A stretch of DNA of 64,000 nucleotides from Labia minor (GCA_963082975.1 OY720349.1:61192501-61256500); one strand, 5' to 3'. Shown: positions 38,401 through 42,080, numbered from the stretch's first letter. The notes: generated by a model from the letters alone, not told the origin. Made by a program: numbers and translations.

Positions 38401-40190
38401 AAAAAAAATATAAAAATGTTAAATTTTAAAAAATATTTCAATACACATAATAAGAATCAAGGATATTTATAACAATAACTATTACGATATGATTTTATAT
38501 AAATATAAATAAAAAAATATTTAATATTATAAATTACAAAAAATATTAAAAGTTAAAAAAAAATTTTAATTCGATAGAGTACCAATTTCAAAAGGATTTA
38601 TGCTTAATAAAATGGAAAATTGAATTAACGTGAACATAAAACAAATTAAAAAATTCAAAATAATAAATATATTGTATATTAAATTAAATAAATGTATGTA
38701 TAAATATATATATATATTATATACCTAAATTACATGCAAATACTCCACTATTCAATTTATTATTACATTAGAATCAAAGTATAATATATAGTACCGGGAA
38801 CCCGAGCCTCGGCTCGGTACTTAAGTTAAAAAAAATGATTCATTATTATTGGATTTGGCTGGTAATATTAATACCTGGGACACCGAGCTCTCGCTCTACC
38901 CTTTAAAAAATATTGATATACAATTCTTTAATTATTTATTACAATTATTAAATGTATTAAATAATATTTTATTGAAAAAATATTAAAAATTATAAAACTA
39001 TCTAAAACTTAATTAATAAAAGAACAATGAATAAATAAATCACGAAAATAGATAAAAAAAATGCACGCGGCGAGTTTCGATCCTTCGAACTCGGGGAGTA
39101 AAAACAATTGTTCTTACCACTGGTCTAAGATATTTTGATAATAAAAAACATATTTTTACCATCTTTCAAAGAGATTTATTTGTTTTGTTGTTTTTTTTTG
39201 AGAGAGATTAATAAATATATATATATTTTATTAAAAATAAATATTTTTAATTTTATTCCGAAATTAAATAATAAATTTTAAAATATTTTAAATAAAAAAA
39301 AAATATTAATACAATTTCAGTTAAAAAATAAAAATGGATGTCATGTGACGTCACCCATATATAATTTTAAATTAAGAAATAAATAATGAAAATGTACGTT
39401 TCCTAAGATGTGATCAATAAAACTCAATTTTTCTTTATAAATACTATATCTAGTGTGAATTTGAAAAAAATCGTTAGAGCGGTTTTTGAGAACCCATGGC
39501 TATATATATATATATATATACAATTTTAGCTAGCATAATAAGATAAGATAAATTATTTTATAAGTTTCAATAAAAAATAAATTACTATTATCAAAATCAC
39601 AACAAATATTAAACTTCTTGTATAATATTTTTTTTTTTATTTTTAAATAAGCTTAAAAAGGAATTTTAATTTTAATATAAGTACTAAAGTGGTTAACATA
39701 TTTGAAATAGATGATTACTATACACTATTGAAACCAGATACTCATAATTAAAGATAAATTTGTAAATATTTAGAAATAAGTTCGTGACACTTAAAAAAGA
39801 AAATATTAATTAAAATAACATATTATACATTTAATATAATTTTATTAAACAAATAAATTAAACAAATAAATAAAAGATCATATACATAATGGTTTGGGGG
39901 GAGGGGGAGGACATAAATTTTATTATTCTTACATAAATTCCACTTCAGAATGCAAGCCTTTAGGAATCCAATGTAGATTTACATTTTCACATAAAATTAC
40001 ATTTTTCGTGCATCGGCAAAGAGCAGGATCACCTAAATTATAAAAAAAAACAAATTAATCAAATAAATAGTCAATTTTTTCAAATTTTTACCTCAATTAC
40101 CACAAACGACAAATCCTTTTTCTTCATCTAAATCAGCACCGGGACGTTTCCGGAATAAGTTATTCCAGAACAATAAATGATGACGATCAT
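7216..40190 (-). CDS. Relaxin-family-receptor-like GPCR (type C LGR), 5' end not found
   Basis: At least 15 exons join in phase into 694 residues plus stop: 40101-40190, 39933-40032, 38158-38304, 31618-31689, 30075-30146, 29924-29995, 29415-29561, 27766-27837, 27117-27188, 26949-27020, 26747-26863, 19668-19903, 18006-18265, 9939-10167, 7216-7544. Order: linker, LRRNT, ten LRRs, Cys-rich hinge, TM1-7, tail. The hinge (NPRSDGISSIEHLL) and TM7 (LPINSALNPILYTLTT) match RXFP1/2 and arthropod Lgr3/Lgr4, which bind relaxin/insulin-like peptides at the plasma membrane. Most ectodomain junctions are phase 2, so 72-nt exons encode single LRRs, as in other LGR genes. The LDLa exon expected 5' was not seen before the inverted duplication at 40.4 kb. 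Introns reach about 8 kb and are full of transposons; one hosts an opposite-strand LRR gene. Confidence 0.92.
7590..8493 (-). mobile_element. Decayed hAT transposon with transposase remnant
   Basis: Termini CAGGGATGGCAA and TTGCCATCCCTG are inverted; flanks AAGTAGAT and AAGTTCAT look like an eroded 8-bp duplication. On the minus strand a broken reading frame resembles the N-terminal part of GTF2IRD2/ZBED-like hAT transposases: a BED-like stretch (CGLCSEIIVCRTSSIKRNFE, then TNHKNIAEKH) and FEISYLIAKKSKPFSDGGFI. Most of the catalytic domain is missing. It lies in the last intron of the LGR gene. Confidence 0.72.
8540..8800 (+). repeat. tRNA-related SINE
   Basis: Head with a B-box-like GGGTTCATGACC, body with TGGGGTCTATGGGACGGAGT and GTAGCGCCTTCGATCAAGAA, and tail with ACTGATCATAGGACACCTAA. 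The same module recurs at 43175-43418 (inverted), 58160-58406, 41200-41271 (head) and 1838-1908 (tail). Non-coding, probably Pol III-derived and moved by a LINE. Confidence 0.7.
8810..9900. other. LGR intron DNA, AT-rich, mostly featureless
   Basis: Contains a CCCGGGATTCCCGGG palindrome near 9176-9191 and (TA)n runs near 9550-9575 and 9727-9757. No gene or clear transposon ends. Confidence 0.5.
9939..10167 (-). CDS. LGR exon: TM5, ICL3 and TM6
   Basis: Acceptor TTTTCAG before GGGTGGGAATAC; the donor GGTAAA splits a Gly codon completed by the next exon. Reads GWEYSAFLFIAINALSL (TM5), WAYVRMF, a basic loop (RSTQRRDDRALAQR) and FAIIVATDCLCWFPVILVKL (TM6 with the CWxP motif). Strongly RXFP-like. 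Confidence 0.92.
10300..11400 (-). mobile_element. R2-like non-LTR retrotransposon fragment with internal deletion
   Basis: The minus strand carries two blocks in different frames. Block 11358-10999 (WTKEMNCNVMRAFYY and SEQNLADRKN) matches the region upstream of RT in R2/NeSL-type LINEs. Block 11002-10421 (TPDIILIDNHEKRAIVIDIA and VKIVPIVMSVEG) matches the restriction-like endonuclease end, with its PD..D-type core, followed by VLQTCYIVRRFL. The reverse transcriptase between them is missing, so this is a dead, internally deleted copy. It lies in an LGR intron. Confidence 0.75.
11400..12340. other. LGR intron DNA with ATT microsatellite
   Basis: (ATT)n at 11465-11505 and otherwise AT-rich sequence. 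A CT-rich stretch (CTGTCTCTCTGCCTCTCTGT) lies near 12135-12170. CAACGCCGGGTACTTCAGC near 12320-12340 resembles a common arthropod repeat end, possibly a Helitron 3' terminus, but is not diagnostic. Confidence 0.45.
12352..12987 (+). mobile_element. LINE reverse transcriptase fragment, left part (split by hAT)
   Basis: A decayed frame includes DTLSPILFNLAFEYVI (RT palm motif region) and, further on, NKMGIQINRDKTKYLV, both typical of I/R1/Jockey-group LINE reverse transcriptases. Stops and frameshifts make it non-functional. The frame continues at 16346 on the far side of the Buster hAT insertion. Confidence 0.72.
13382..15238 (-). CDS. hAT (Buster/ZBED5-like) transposase
   Basis: A 618-residue intact ORF starting at the ATG at 15238. 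N-terminus: basic segment and a BED zinc finger (C56, C59, H76, H81). Core: RNase H-like fold with catalytic D203 in LQLDESTD, D269 in CTDGARAMSG, the conserved C..H pair (C298, H300) and E571 in the C-terminal hATC dimerisation region (LCEQAFSVL). Layout and motifs match Buster transposases and the domesticated ZBED5-type proteins. Here it sits within its own terminal repeats and target duplication, so it is a transposon gene, not a domesticated one. Expected role: cut-and-paste transposition in the nucleus. Length is normal for the family. Confidence 0.93.
   Translation of the reverse strand: MDRWLQTGSTQKRKESDDEASTANSTKKRKTRKYSDDYLSFGFTYICNNDVERPVCVLCQESLSNESMKPANLRRHLQTKHSEHVSKSIEFFKMKKEELNSSQKLMVKTGSGGMSKKAVMASYEVALLIAKAGKPHNIAEQLILPATKVITNIMLGTKAANDINLILLSNDTVKNRIEDMSCNIKEELISRVRKSHYYSLQLDESTDVTNNANLLAFIRYEFENQIQEDVLFCDSLPSRTTANDIFNSLNNFITENEIEWPKCVGICTDGARAMSGTRTGLVALIKNVAPQVVWNHCCIHRESLAAKNMSPDLKRTLDEVVKIVNFIKARPLNSRVFKILCEEMGSQHTHLLLHTDVRWLSRGKVLIRLFELRDEIRLFLIDAHFELTECFNDFIWLAKAYLTDIFTKLNELNLSLQGTVVNIFKVEDKIEAMIKKIDLWSKRIQNGVYESFPTLNDFIESSSEKLLNQTRQLFVEHLITLKSNFRKYFSTPDPCNNWIRDPFNMEITNAKHLSAPEQDILVELSCDTTYKLKFNKTELSNFWLLLRSDYPALANKALQHLIPFCTTYLCEQAFSVLFYIKSKYRNKLNVEPDLRLKVSNIKPDIEILVSRKQLHTSH
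15452..15577. repeat. Four-copy ~32-bp tandem repeat inside the Buster element
   Basis: The unit TTTCGTAATTTGATTCTAAA plus ATATTATTAA is repeated four times almost without change, between the transposase start codon and the right end of the hAT element. Subterminal repeats of this sort can be transposase binding sites; that role is inferred. Confidence 0.8.
15762..15871. repeat. Two-copy ~54-bp direct repeat inside the Buster element
   Basis: The block AAAGATACAACTCGTTGAGA with GAAATGAACTTATAATTAAC occurs twice in tandem in the right subterminal region of the hAT element. Confidence 0.8.
16346..16475 (+). mobile_element. LINE reverse transcriptase fragment, right part
   Basis: Continues the RT frame cut by the hAT: EFENVEKFKYLNSVITKK matches the F-x-YLG-S-x-I region downstream of the RT catalytic core in LINEs. 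Joined in mind across the 3343-bp hAT, it gives one decayed LINE. Confidence 0.7.
16525..16685 (+). repeat. Dispersed repeat, also at 51440-51590
   Basis: About 150 bp nearly identical to 51440-51590 (shared words TTTTAAATAAGAACACAAAA and ATGGATGAAAACCTTTTAC). A short GC-rich hairpin (GAGCGCC GAA GGCGCTC) follows at about 16700. Family unknown. Confidence 0.65.
16800..17600. other. LGR intron DNA, no feature seen
   Basis: AT-rich with stops in all frames. No terminal repeats or RNA gene recognised. Confidence 0.5.
17625..17702 (-). repeat. tRNA-like sequence, probable SINE head
   Basis: The minus strand reads AGCTTAGCCGCGAGG (A-box-like) and GAGGGTTCAAACCTC (T-arm with B box). The 5' and 3' acceptor halves do not pair, so it is not a normal tRNA. 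A similar T-arm occurs at 39060-39128. Confidence 0.45.
18006..18265 (-). CDS. LGR exon: TM3, ICL2, TM4 and ECL2
   Basis: Acceptor TGATTTCAAG; donor GAG|GTAAAC in phase 0. Reads EASVLILDVITWERF (TM3, with ERF in place of the usual DRY, as RXFP has EKY), ALVWILAITIAGIPL (TM4) and YAGNGLCLPLHIHDP (ECL2 with its conserved Cys). Confidence 0.92.
18435..19035. repeat. 249-bp tandem array with hairpin core
   Basis: A core of CGATTGC, 7-nt loop, GCAATCG followed by AAACGTTGTGTATATTTT occurs five times; its GCAATCG starts at about 18453, 18541, 18702, 18790 and 18951. Spacings of 88, 161, 88 and 161 bp give a 249-bp higher-order period. Between cores is AATAAATTTACAATAACAAA; the longer spacer adds AGATGTGGTTTTATTTACAA. 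The motif recalls the tandem ends of Penelope-like elements, some of which carry hammerhead ribozymes. No coding part is present. It lies in the LGR TM2-TM3 intron. Confidence 0.8.
19040..19640. other. LGR intron DNA, no feature seen
   Basis: AT-rich, no terminal repeats or coding similarity. A short (TA)n lies just before the TM2 splice donor. Confidence 0.5.
19668..19903 (-). CDS. LGR exon: TM1 and TM2
   Basis: Acceptor TTTTTTAAG; the first base completes a Ser codon from the hinge exon. Reads VWLMATIACIGNTVVLLGRF (TM1 with the GN motif), FIKNLAFSDLLMGIYLVIIA (TM2 with LAxSD) and a first extracellular loop ending at RLCNYAG. The donor splits the Gly codon. RXFP-like throughout. Confidence 0.92.
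19963..20547 (+). mobile_element. HINE/DINE-like element, complete copy
   Basis: Opens TTTTTACTATCTCG and has a (TG)n microsatellite near 20068-20092. Closes GCGAGATAGTCGAG followed by the stem-loop GAGTG-GAGA-CACTC and CAG, next to T-rich DNA. Same family as 6422, 32129, 37148, 41484 and 47125. It lies in the intron between hinge and TM1. Confidence 0.6.
20745..20892 (-). repeat. HINE/DINE-like 5'-end fragment, inverted to its neighbour
   Basis: About 145 bp of the microsatellite-to-palindrome end of the family (CATCGAAAATTTTCGTGATC, closing GGCGAGATAGT), in opposite orientation to the copy at 19963-20547. Together they make a terminal-inverted-repeat arrangement like that at 41484-42695. 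Confidence 0.6.
20900..21525. other. LGR intron DNA left of the Ty3 element
   Basis: AT-rich. A GC-richer block at 20955-21035 reads open on the minus strand but is not an exon of the receptor, because the hinge exon at 26747 joins TM1 directly. Confidence 0.45.
21531..21869 (+). repeat. 5' LTR of Ty3/gypsy element
   Basis: Starts TGTAACAAAGTCACTGC. It has a TATA-like TTTATATT at 21691-21698, suitable for Pol II initiation some 30-45 bp on. Apparently identical to the 3' LTR. Confidence 0.9.
21869..21879 (+). other. Candidate primer-binding site, complementary to its own LTR
   Basis: AAATCGATTCT lies directly after the 5' LTR. It is an exact 11-nt reverse complement of AGAATCGATTT at 21735-21745, about 40 bp after the LTR TATA box. 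No clear tRNA 3'-end complement starting TGG lies at the usual position. This suggests Tf1-type self-priming, but the core AATCGATT is palindromic, so chance is possible. Confidence 0.4.
21896..22945 (+). CDS. Ty3/gypsy Gag polyprotein
   Basis: 349 residues from the ATG 26 bp after the LTR. The middle part (AKEWIKTFESECHRH and LFLEGNANDWY) is the capsid-like retrotransposon Gag domain. A zinc knuckle near residues 304-322 has unusual spacing, CX2CX9HX4C instead of CX2CX4HX4C, and seems to be the sole nucleic-acid-binding finger. Expected role: forms cytoplasmic virus-like particles and binds element RNA. The reading frame ends at 22945, overlapping the pol frame at a slippery heptamer. Confidence 0.9.
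   Translation: MPSDIKIHIVKEFEEGKLVNKIKTIKFLGSDEIYAFPTESQHESEHQDLFQLSTVKLGCKSMLKQGNFRNINIALSEKLKKRYLDEKDNFIFDGYMLEEVFVENIEKSNPLEMKLDYNYVNKINLLEIEKKFNIEKFIGIQQNAKEWIKTFESECHRHQIIIDSMKIQTLRLFLEGNANDWYRINSKKIIDSNWSEWRESFLLVYASKGWSDVRYAYKYRYMGESVIDYCLKKERLLVEAEPSISETSKVNHIMVGLPIHIQNIVDKDEVTNTNKLINMLRKYDWAIIKKKNNEIKTDINVKKVPCYICKGLEKGDRYHPVEKCFNKKIYDKKISINCLEEMVSNEKNV
22933..22939 (+). promoter_or_regulatory. -1 ribosomal frameshift heptamer (gag to pol)
   Basis: A-AAA-AAC at 22933-22939 is in gag frame (GAA AAA AAC) and fits the X-XXY-YYZ rule. A -1 slip leads straight into the pol frame, which is open from just after the TGA at 22930-22932, while gag stops two codons later at 22943. Downstream GC-richer bases (AGCCCCGGCAG) may help form a stimulatory structure. 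Confidence 0.85.
22933..26046 (+). CDS. Ty3/gypsy Pol polyprotein (protease, RT, RNase H, integrase)
   Basis: Open from the frameshift site to the stop at 26044-26046; the first in-frame ATG is 23062, which would miss the protease active site. Domains in order: aspartic protease with VYDTGSNVSLI (about 23008-23040), reverse transcriptase with YIDDILIFS (about 24064), RNase H with YTDASGEGLG (about 24505), integrase with an H-H-C-C finger (HKIYGH to CKNCEIC, 25075-25190), a D-D-E core (SMDTIGG, LLCDQYS, ESNGMVERVN) and a GPF/GPY-type module (RMGPFHVIG) near the end. All catalytic residues are present, so this copy may be competent. Expected to act in virus-like particles and then the nucleus. 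No chromodomain or env. Confidence 0.95.
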   Translation, partial: KKRISPGRTIPLIKLNVVINKNKNIKAVYDTGSNVSLINYKVIMKEIKKKIKRENIIFKTINGISFVEGRAHLQLKINEISDTLNVYIIKNNNFSYDMLLGLDAIKKFKLIQNEELKIFQKIGNVTKEIKDIEIDNNINSQNNRDRYKNKNIEYKRKDYKEINLNEYIDLDEYESHLNHLNKDNRNELKKLLINKKNIFAKDKYDTGKVKNYEAVVKLREYKYISKKPYRSSLPDQKEIEKQVERLQEAGLIEESSSPFAAPVTMAYKKDEAGRKRLCCDFRELNKLVVPESQPFLRIEDIMVKAGDCSWFSALDINSAFWSIPVRNKDREKLGFVTQKGHWQWNVLPFGLRISSSVFQRILSNLLRRNKLDSFCVNYIDDILIFSNTFEEHMKHIELVLDMIKREGFKLKLIKCIFAKNSVKYLGHIIEKGRIMPYKDNLIAIQKFETPKSKKNIRQFLGKVNFYYKYIENAVKLLEPLHNLLRKNVNFKWDCKCEESFKLIKEYLCSSPILKIYDEKKEVFIYTDASGEGLGAVFKQPDDDGFLHPVAYFSKKLSNGQKKRKAIYLECLAIKEAIVYWQHWLIGRKFNIISDHKPLETLRVKARTDEPLGDLMHYLSQYDFKIMYAPGSSNVEADSLSRNPVLESFENEEDVLEVVNLVTMNEIIDDQKLNEHEIKKSIDINYKGNIYFKCTKANLRIYISERLGLELCKKVHKIYGHIGVKQMIKIIRPQYYFKKMDKMINNICKNCEICILNKSRKGRVIGLLSQLGPAKEPYEIVSMDTIGGFAGNGSKKKYLHLLIDHLTRYIYAVPSETQSARDYIRLIKKIEKPNKIKLLLCDQYSAINSREFKNFVKIEDINIVFTDVDCPESNGMVERVNQTIVNRIRCKINEGNKRSWVIVLNECIEEYNKTIHTVTGFAPKYLLYGIKSEITPDSLARVSSVKEDREEAIKNSLVSFQKNKINIDKRRKELKFKKGDLVYIETGNKINRRKLDQIRMGPFHVIGQFSNSIYEIDCKKKGKDSTLIHVNKLIPYKL
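26084..26098 (+). other. Polypurine tract of Ty3/gypsy element
   Basis: GAGGATGGGGGAGA directly before the 3' LTR is the expected primer for plus-strand DNA synthesis. A long A-run lies after the pol stop at 26045-26065. Confidence 0.8.
26099..26437 (+). repeat. 3' LTR of Ty3/gypsy element
   Basis: 339 bp, no difference from the 5' LTR found by eye. It is followed by (TA)n host sequence about 310 bp before the hinge exon of the LGR. Confidence 0.9.
26747..26863 (-). CDS. LGR exon: cysteine-rich hinge
   Basis: Reads RFTEFHQCSAALAVRIC followed by NPRSDGISSIEHLLDNVIL. This matches the C-terminal LRR cap and hinge of RXFP receptors, including both Cys. Acceptor from a T-rich tract; the donor AG|GTGGGT leaves two bases that complete Ser with the TM1 exon. 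Confidence 0.92.
26949..27837 (-). CDS. LGR exons: LRR 8-10
   Basis: Three exons of exactly 72 nt (27766-27837, 27117-27188, 26949-27020), each with one base at the start and two at the end of split codons. They encode LRR units such as NWNLIEQLDNFTFINLTNLQ, ENRLYRIALKAFTSLKNLET and ESNPFKSLDSRVLKETPKLA. Confidence 0.9.
28000..28880. other. LGR intron DNA with dispersed-repeat segment
   Basis: The segment 27930-28225 holds GACGTCA words and runs that recur, inverted or direct, at 48160-48420, 39310-39480 and 58620-58800. The rest is AT-rich without a gene. Confidence 0.5.
28898..29140. mobile_element. hAT-type MITE (243 bp)
   Basis: Left end TAGGTTGACCATATT and right end AAACCGGGACGTTTGGTCAC are imperfect inverted repeats with CCGGGAC-rich interior. 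Flanks GCTAAAGT and GCTATAGT are an 8-bp target duplication with one change. No ORF. Confidence 0.68.
29415..31689 (-). CDS. LGR exons: LRR 3-7
   Basis: Exons 31618-31689, 30075-30146 and 29924-29995 (72 nt each) and 29415-29561 (147 nt, two repeats). LRR signatures: ENNLLQDLPNYIFNK, GNRLKDISNYAFANLDQL, FNSLNNLSEWIFL, GNHLTALSSNLFPNSLENLK and GNYLKTIESGTFSSLYSL. All share the phase-2 junctions typical of LGR ectodomain exons. The first of these exons has the less usual donor GTTCGTA. Confidence 0.9.
30306..31393. mobile_element. Non-autonomous hAT element (~1.1 kb)
   Basis: Left end CACGGATGGCGAACC and right end GGTTCGCCATCCCTG are inverted repeats of a common hAT terminus. TGCCAC/GGCACGCGTGCCA motifs recur inside both ends. 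No transposase frame; an 8-bp duplication is not evident, so it is old or its edge is eroded. It lies between two LRR exons of the LGR. Confidence 0.72.
32129..32853 (-). mobile_element. HINE/DINE-like element with ~110-bp insertion
   Basis: A full family copy: GCTGGAGTGTCTCCACTCG at one end, (CA)n near 32608-32628, and GAGATAGTAAAAATT at the other. About 110 bp (roughly 32722-32832) interrupts the last palindrome, including a CAT-rich stretch. Confidence 0.6.
33175..33260 (+). other. Possible 5' UTR intron of the nested LRR gene
   Basis: A strong donor ACAC|GTAAGT at 33175 and an acceptor TTATTTTAAG ending at 33260 would remove 86 bp from the leader, about 100 bp before the ATG at 33357. 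Confidence 0.45.
33357..34712 (+). CDS. LRR protein with VHL-box-like N-terminus (nested gene)
   Basis: Intact 451-residue ORF on the strand opposite to the LGR, inside its LRR2-LRR3 intron. After a ~100-residue N-terminal helical region come irregular leucine-rich repeats of the F-box/ZYG11 kind (LSKCVNLQYLRI, ILNHCPRLEEFFLIQC, ISQYCPNLENLKLR, YNFPNLTNLILSEC). There is no signal peptide or TM segment, so it is probably cytosolic or nuclear. Residues 4-13 (KLETLALTTV) fit an elongin BC-box, with Ala for the usual Cys, and residues 41-49 (LPQKLFDEI) fit the Cul2-box pattern. It may therefore be a CUL2-type ubiquitin ligase substrate receptor; this role is inferred. Introns are absent from the coding part, so it could be a retrogene. 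No close homologue recognised. Confidence 0.8.
   Translation: MPHKLETLALTTVKKKLACYLNDAKPFPLLKKAIEDLEEFLPQKLFDEIIKYILNIHTKYNNIDLLIKNGWYHCINERIKDFRIYPGMKYDTNLLEALSKCVNLQYLRITYKNSNFNYEKQFSTLIGKLTNLRILMIENGSMEVDLYEKILNHCPRLEEFFLIQCQISFGKQIKKFKQYRNMKTIGFDKVQFTNNMFHYFLLAFPNLISLHMPFFEKYINYINYQITDNSFKIKYLNLKEVKINSLNQKGIYLISQYCPNLENLKLRCNNITFTDLPIKFPKIKSFQFACPITYEAFQPFLVSLDRNNLETLVLMEMRDIDSVEIMYNFPNLTNLILSECDNIRLIPRMNFPKFKINVLCLYKCKWQNDELFQFINHCECLIKFYNFLSYENIDKSINALKSNSETLEIIYLSKYEKFEYNLNLFKKFRKLTGLYLPYGIDYNRNENLITA
34715..35945. other. LGR intron DNA downstream of nested gene
   Basis: A ~130-bp direct duplication (CTTTGGTGTATTCAAATAG near 34730 and CTTTGGTGTAATCAAATAG near 34895) sits in the probable 3' UTR. 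(AAT)n lies at 35450-35482, and a GC-richer block at 35490-35680 looks like transposon debris without a recognisable frame. Confidence 0.5.
35960..36265 (+). mobile_element. LINE 3'-end fragment
   Basis: Reads LHDLYASSDIVKIIKSRRLR then WAGHVARMGEDRIAKKY, and in another frame RPRTRWVDNVGKDIREMGED. These are the C-terminal signatures of I/R1/Jockey-type LINE ORF2, ending in a GATA-type tail. Frameshifted and truncated. Confidence 0.7.
36270..37140. other. LGR intron DNA, no gene seen
   Basis: A CT-rich block (36300-36530) looks like repeat debris. The rest is AT-rich. No LRR exon was found here. Confidence 0.45.
37148..37735 (-). mobile_element. HINE/DINE-like element, complete copy
   Basis: Ends TCTGGAGTGTCTCCACTCG and CGCAATAGATAGTAAAAAT, with a short (CA)n near 37618. 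The terminal palindrome is shortened compared with the copy at 6422. Confidence 0.6.
38158..38304 (-). CDS. LGR exon: LRR 1-2
   Basis: 147 nt. Acceptor at TTTTAAG; donor CACT|GTAAGT. Reads SFSGNYFGHLTGSL, SELVFMHCALISLESGALD and QHGSQLESL. The phase joins the LRRNT exon (Ile split codon) and LRR3. An alternative acceptor nearby (TTTTCAG) puts the exon out of frame with the LRRNT exon. Confidence 0.85.
38790..39540 (+). repeat. Unclassified ~750-bp dispersed repeat (CCGAGCC hairpin family)
   Basis: Begins near ACCGGGAACCCGAGCCTCGG (hairpin CCGAGCC TC GGCTCGG) and ends near TATACAATTTTAGCTAGCAT. Related pieces: 43632-43870 (start), 54580-54780 (middle and end) and 58600-58930 (end). Internally it has GACGTCA and, at 39060-39128, a tRNA-like T-arm. 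Probably a non-autonomous element; class unknown. Confidence 0.6.
39060..39128 (-). repeat. tRNA-like sequence within dispersed repeat
   Basis: The minus strand reads GAGTTCGAAGGATCGAAACTC, like a variable arm plus T-arm, after TTAGACCAGTGGTAAGAACA (A-box-like). Not a foldable standard tRNA; likely a SINE head. Confidence 0.4.
39933..40190 (-). CDS. LGR exons: linker and LRRNT cap
   Basis: Exon 40101-40190 reads HLLFWNNLFRKRPGADLDEE and ends in the first base of a Gly codon. Exon 39933-40032 reads GDPALCRCTKNVILCENVN then LHWIPKGLHSEVEF. The C-x-C...C spacing and IPKGL are a typical LRRNT. The preceding exon, expected to carry LDLa, must lie right of 40190 and was not recognised. Confidence 0.85.
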
Positions 40191-40455
40191 CTAATAAAAA
40201 GAGTTCAAAATTAATGGAAAGTTTCTAATCCATTATTATATTCAAGTATATTTAATATATGCATAGACCAATAATATTTAAATTTTAATAAATAGAATAT
40301 ATAATTATAGAGAATACAAATATTTTATTTTATTTACATAAAAGGTTTATAATCGACATTTAAGGGATTTGTTAAATTATTATTTTTTTTACCTTTGATT
40401 AGAGAGTCAATTATTTCAAAGTTCCTCTCAAAATGTTTATCTTTGTCATGTCTTA

Positions 40456-40808
40456 GGCCCGATTCACACACAAGTGGCGTATGGCACTGGCGTGGTTCTG
40501 GCGTGGAACAGGTTTGTTAATGTAATTGCATTAGCTTATGACTCAATACCCACAGATATGGCGTGTTGGAGGCGTGGAAAATGGCACGAAGACCACTCCA
40601 AATGAATAATGAAATGGTCTAGAAGTGGCGTGCTAGTCCTACGAGCCACCGGTGGCGTCGGAGTGGAGTGGTCTTCGTGCCATTTTCCACGCCTCCAACA
40701 CGCCATATCTGTGGGTATTGAGTCATAAGCTAATGCAATTACATTAACAAACCTGTTCCACGCCAGAACCACGCCAGTGCCATACGCCACTTGTGTGTGA
40801 ATCGGGCC
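40456..40808. mobile_element. Harbinger-like foldback MITE, copy 1 (353 bp)
   Basis: Ends GGCCCGATTCACACACAAGT and its inverse, flanked by TTA on both sides (40453-40455, 40809-40811). Almost the whole element is one inverted repeat around a short centre, so RNA or single-stranded DNA would fold into a long hairpin. The matching site in the right palindrome arm (near 43443) is empty with a single TTA, which proves the TTA duplication. Apparent ORFs inside are symmetrical by-products. Confidence 0.87.
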
Positions 40809-40847
40809 TTAAAAAAAGGCACCACAGAATGAGAGACAACATAGTTA

Positions 40848-41195
40848 GGCCCGATTCACACACAAGTGGCGTATCGCACTGGCGTGGTTCTGGCGTGGAA
40901 CAGGTTTGTTAATGTAATTGCATTAGCTTATGACTCAATACCCACAGATATGGCGTATGGCGTGTTGGAGGCGTGGAAAATGGCACGAAGACCACTCCAA
41001 ATGGTCTAGAAGTGGCGTGCCAGTCCCTACGAGCCACCGGTGGAGTCGGAGCGGAGTGGTCTTCGTGCCATTTTCCACGCCTCCAACACGCCATATCTGT
41101 GGGTATTGAGTCATAAGCTAATGCAATTACATTACAAACCTGTTCCACGCCAGAACCACGCCAGTGCTATACGCCACTTGTGTGTGAATCGGGCC
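40848..41195. mobile_element. Harbinger-like foldback MITE, copy 2 (348 bp)
   Basis: Same family as 40456-40808 and 57774-58121, flanked by TTA (40845-40847, 41196-41198). The empty site is visible in the right palindrome arm near 43406 (TAG TTA GCTGAC in reverse). The two insertions lie 40 bp apart. Confidence 0.87.
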
Positions 41196-41199
41196 TTAG

Positions 41200-41271
41200 C
41201 TGACATTCTCATGGCCCCGTGTTCAAATTCCGGGTCTTACAAGGGAATTTCTCTAGCTGGGTCTATGCAAC
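41200..41271 (+). repeat. SINE head, truncated
   Basis: CTGACATTCTCATGGCCCCG, B-box-like TGTTCAAATTCC, then CTAGCTGGGTCTATGCAAC. The rest is lost in the left palindrome arm but retained in the right arm (43175-43418). Confidence 0.65.
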
Positions 41272-41483
41272 TGAAATCGCATATTCATTTGAATTTTGAA
41301 AATTTCATGATTTTAATTTGTGTTATATTCTACTATTGATTTATTATTTATATTCAATTACTCATATCAATCGTCTTCAGTTATTGTAGTATCGTTGTTT
41401 GGGGTATAAAATACAAATAAGGCGATGCTATCGTACAATAATTTCATCTATAATTTCAGTATTGTTCCATTAACCTTAATAAT

Positions 41484-42080
41484 TATTATCTCGAAAGAGA
41501 TAGTATTGCGATCACGAAAATTTTCGATTTTGAGATTTTGATGTTTTTATACGTTTTGAAGGTTCCTGAATCATTTTCACTAAGGCTGAGAAAAATGTCT
41601 GTGTGTGTATGTATGTAACCAAGATTACGCGAAAACGGTTTGAGCTAGAATGATGAAATTTGGTACATGGGCATTAGTCAAAATTCGTAGTTTGCTATCA
41701 ATTTTTGAGAAATGTAGCTCAACCGGAAGAGGGTCATTACTTACAACGTTTTGATTTTTTTTCTTCTAAAGTGACCGTAAAAATAAAGATTTATGTTTGA
41801 TAATTTTTCACATGATTAATAATTGTATAAAACTGCTATATATAGAATTTCAGCTTGATTGAATCACTGAAAGTACCAGAATTAATTTTTTAACACTGCA
41901 AATCTCACGCGCCAACACGTGAAGTGGTGCCATCAACAAAGAGCCAAACATGCGCTGGTTCAATAATTATTATTTATTAATTTTAATTTATAATTTAATT
42001 AATTTAATTTAATTTAAATTAATATATGTCATTTAATTCAATTCAAATTTGCGAGATAGTCGAGTGGTGACACTCCAGCT
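41484..42080 (+). mobile_element. HINE/DINE-like element, complete copy in palindrome
   Basis: Opens TTATTATCTCGAAAGAGATA and closes GCGAGATAGTCGAG then GAGTGGTGACACTCCAGC. It sits at the inner end of the left palindrome arm; the right arm keeps only its first ~135 bp. Confidence 0.6.

Noticed and set aside
40536-41339. Open frames with repeated 'WRRGKWHEDHS' peptides
   Set aside because: They arise from the symmetrical foldback MITEs, occur on both strands, and recur at 57821.
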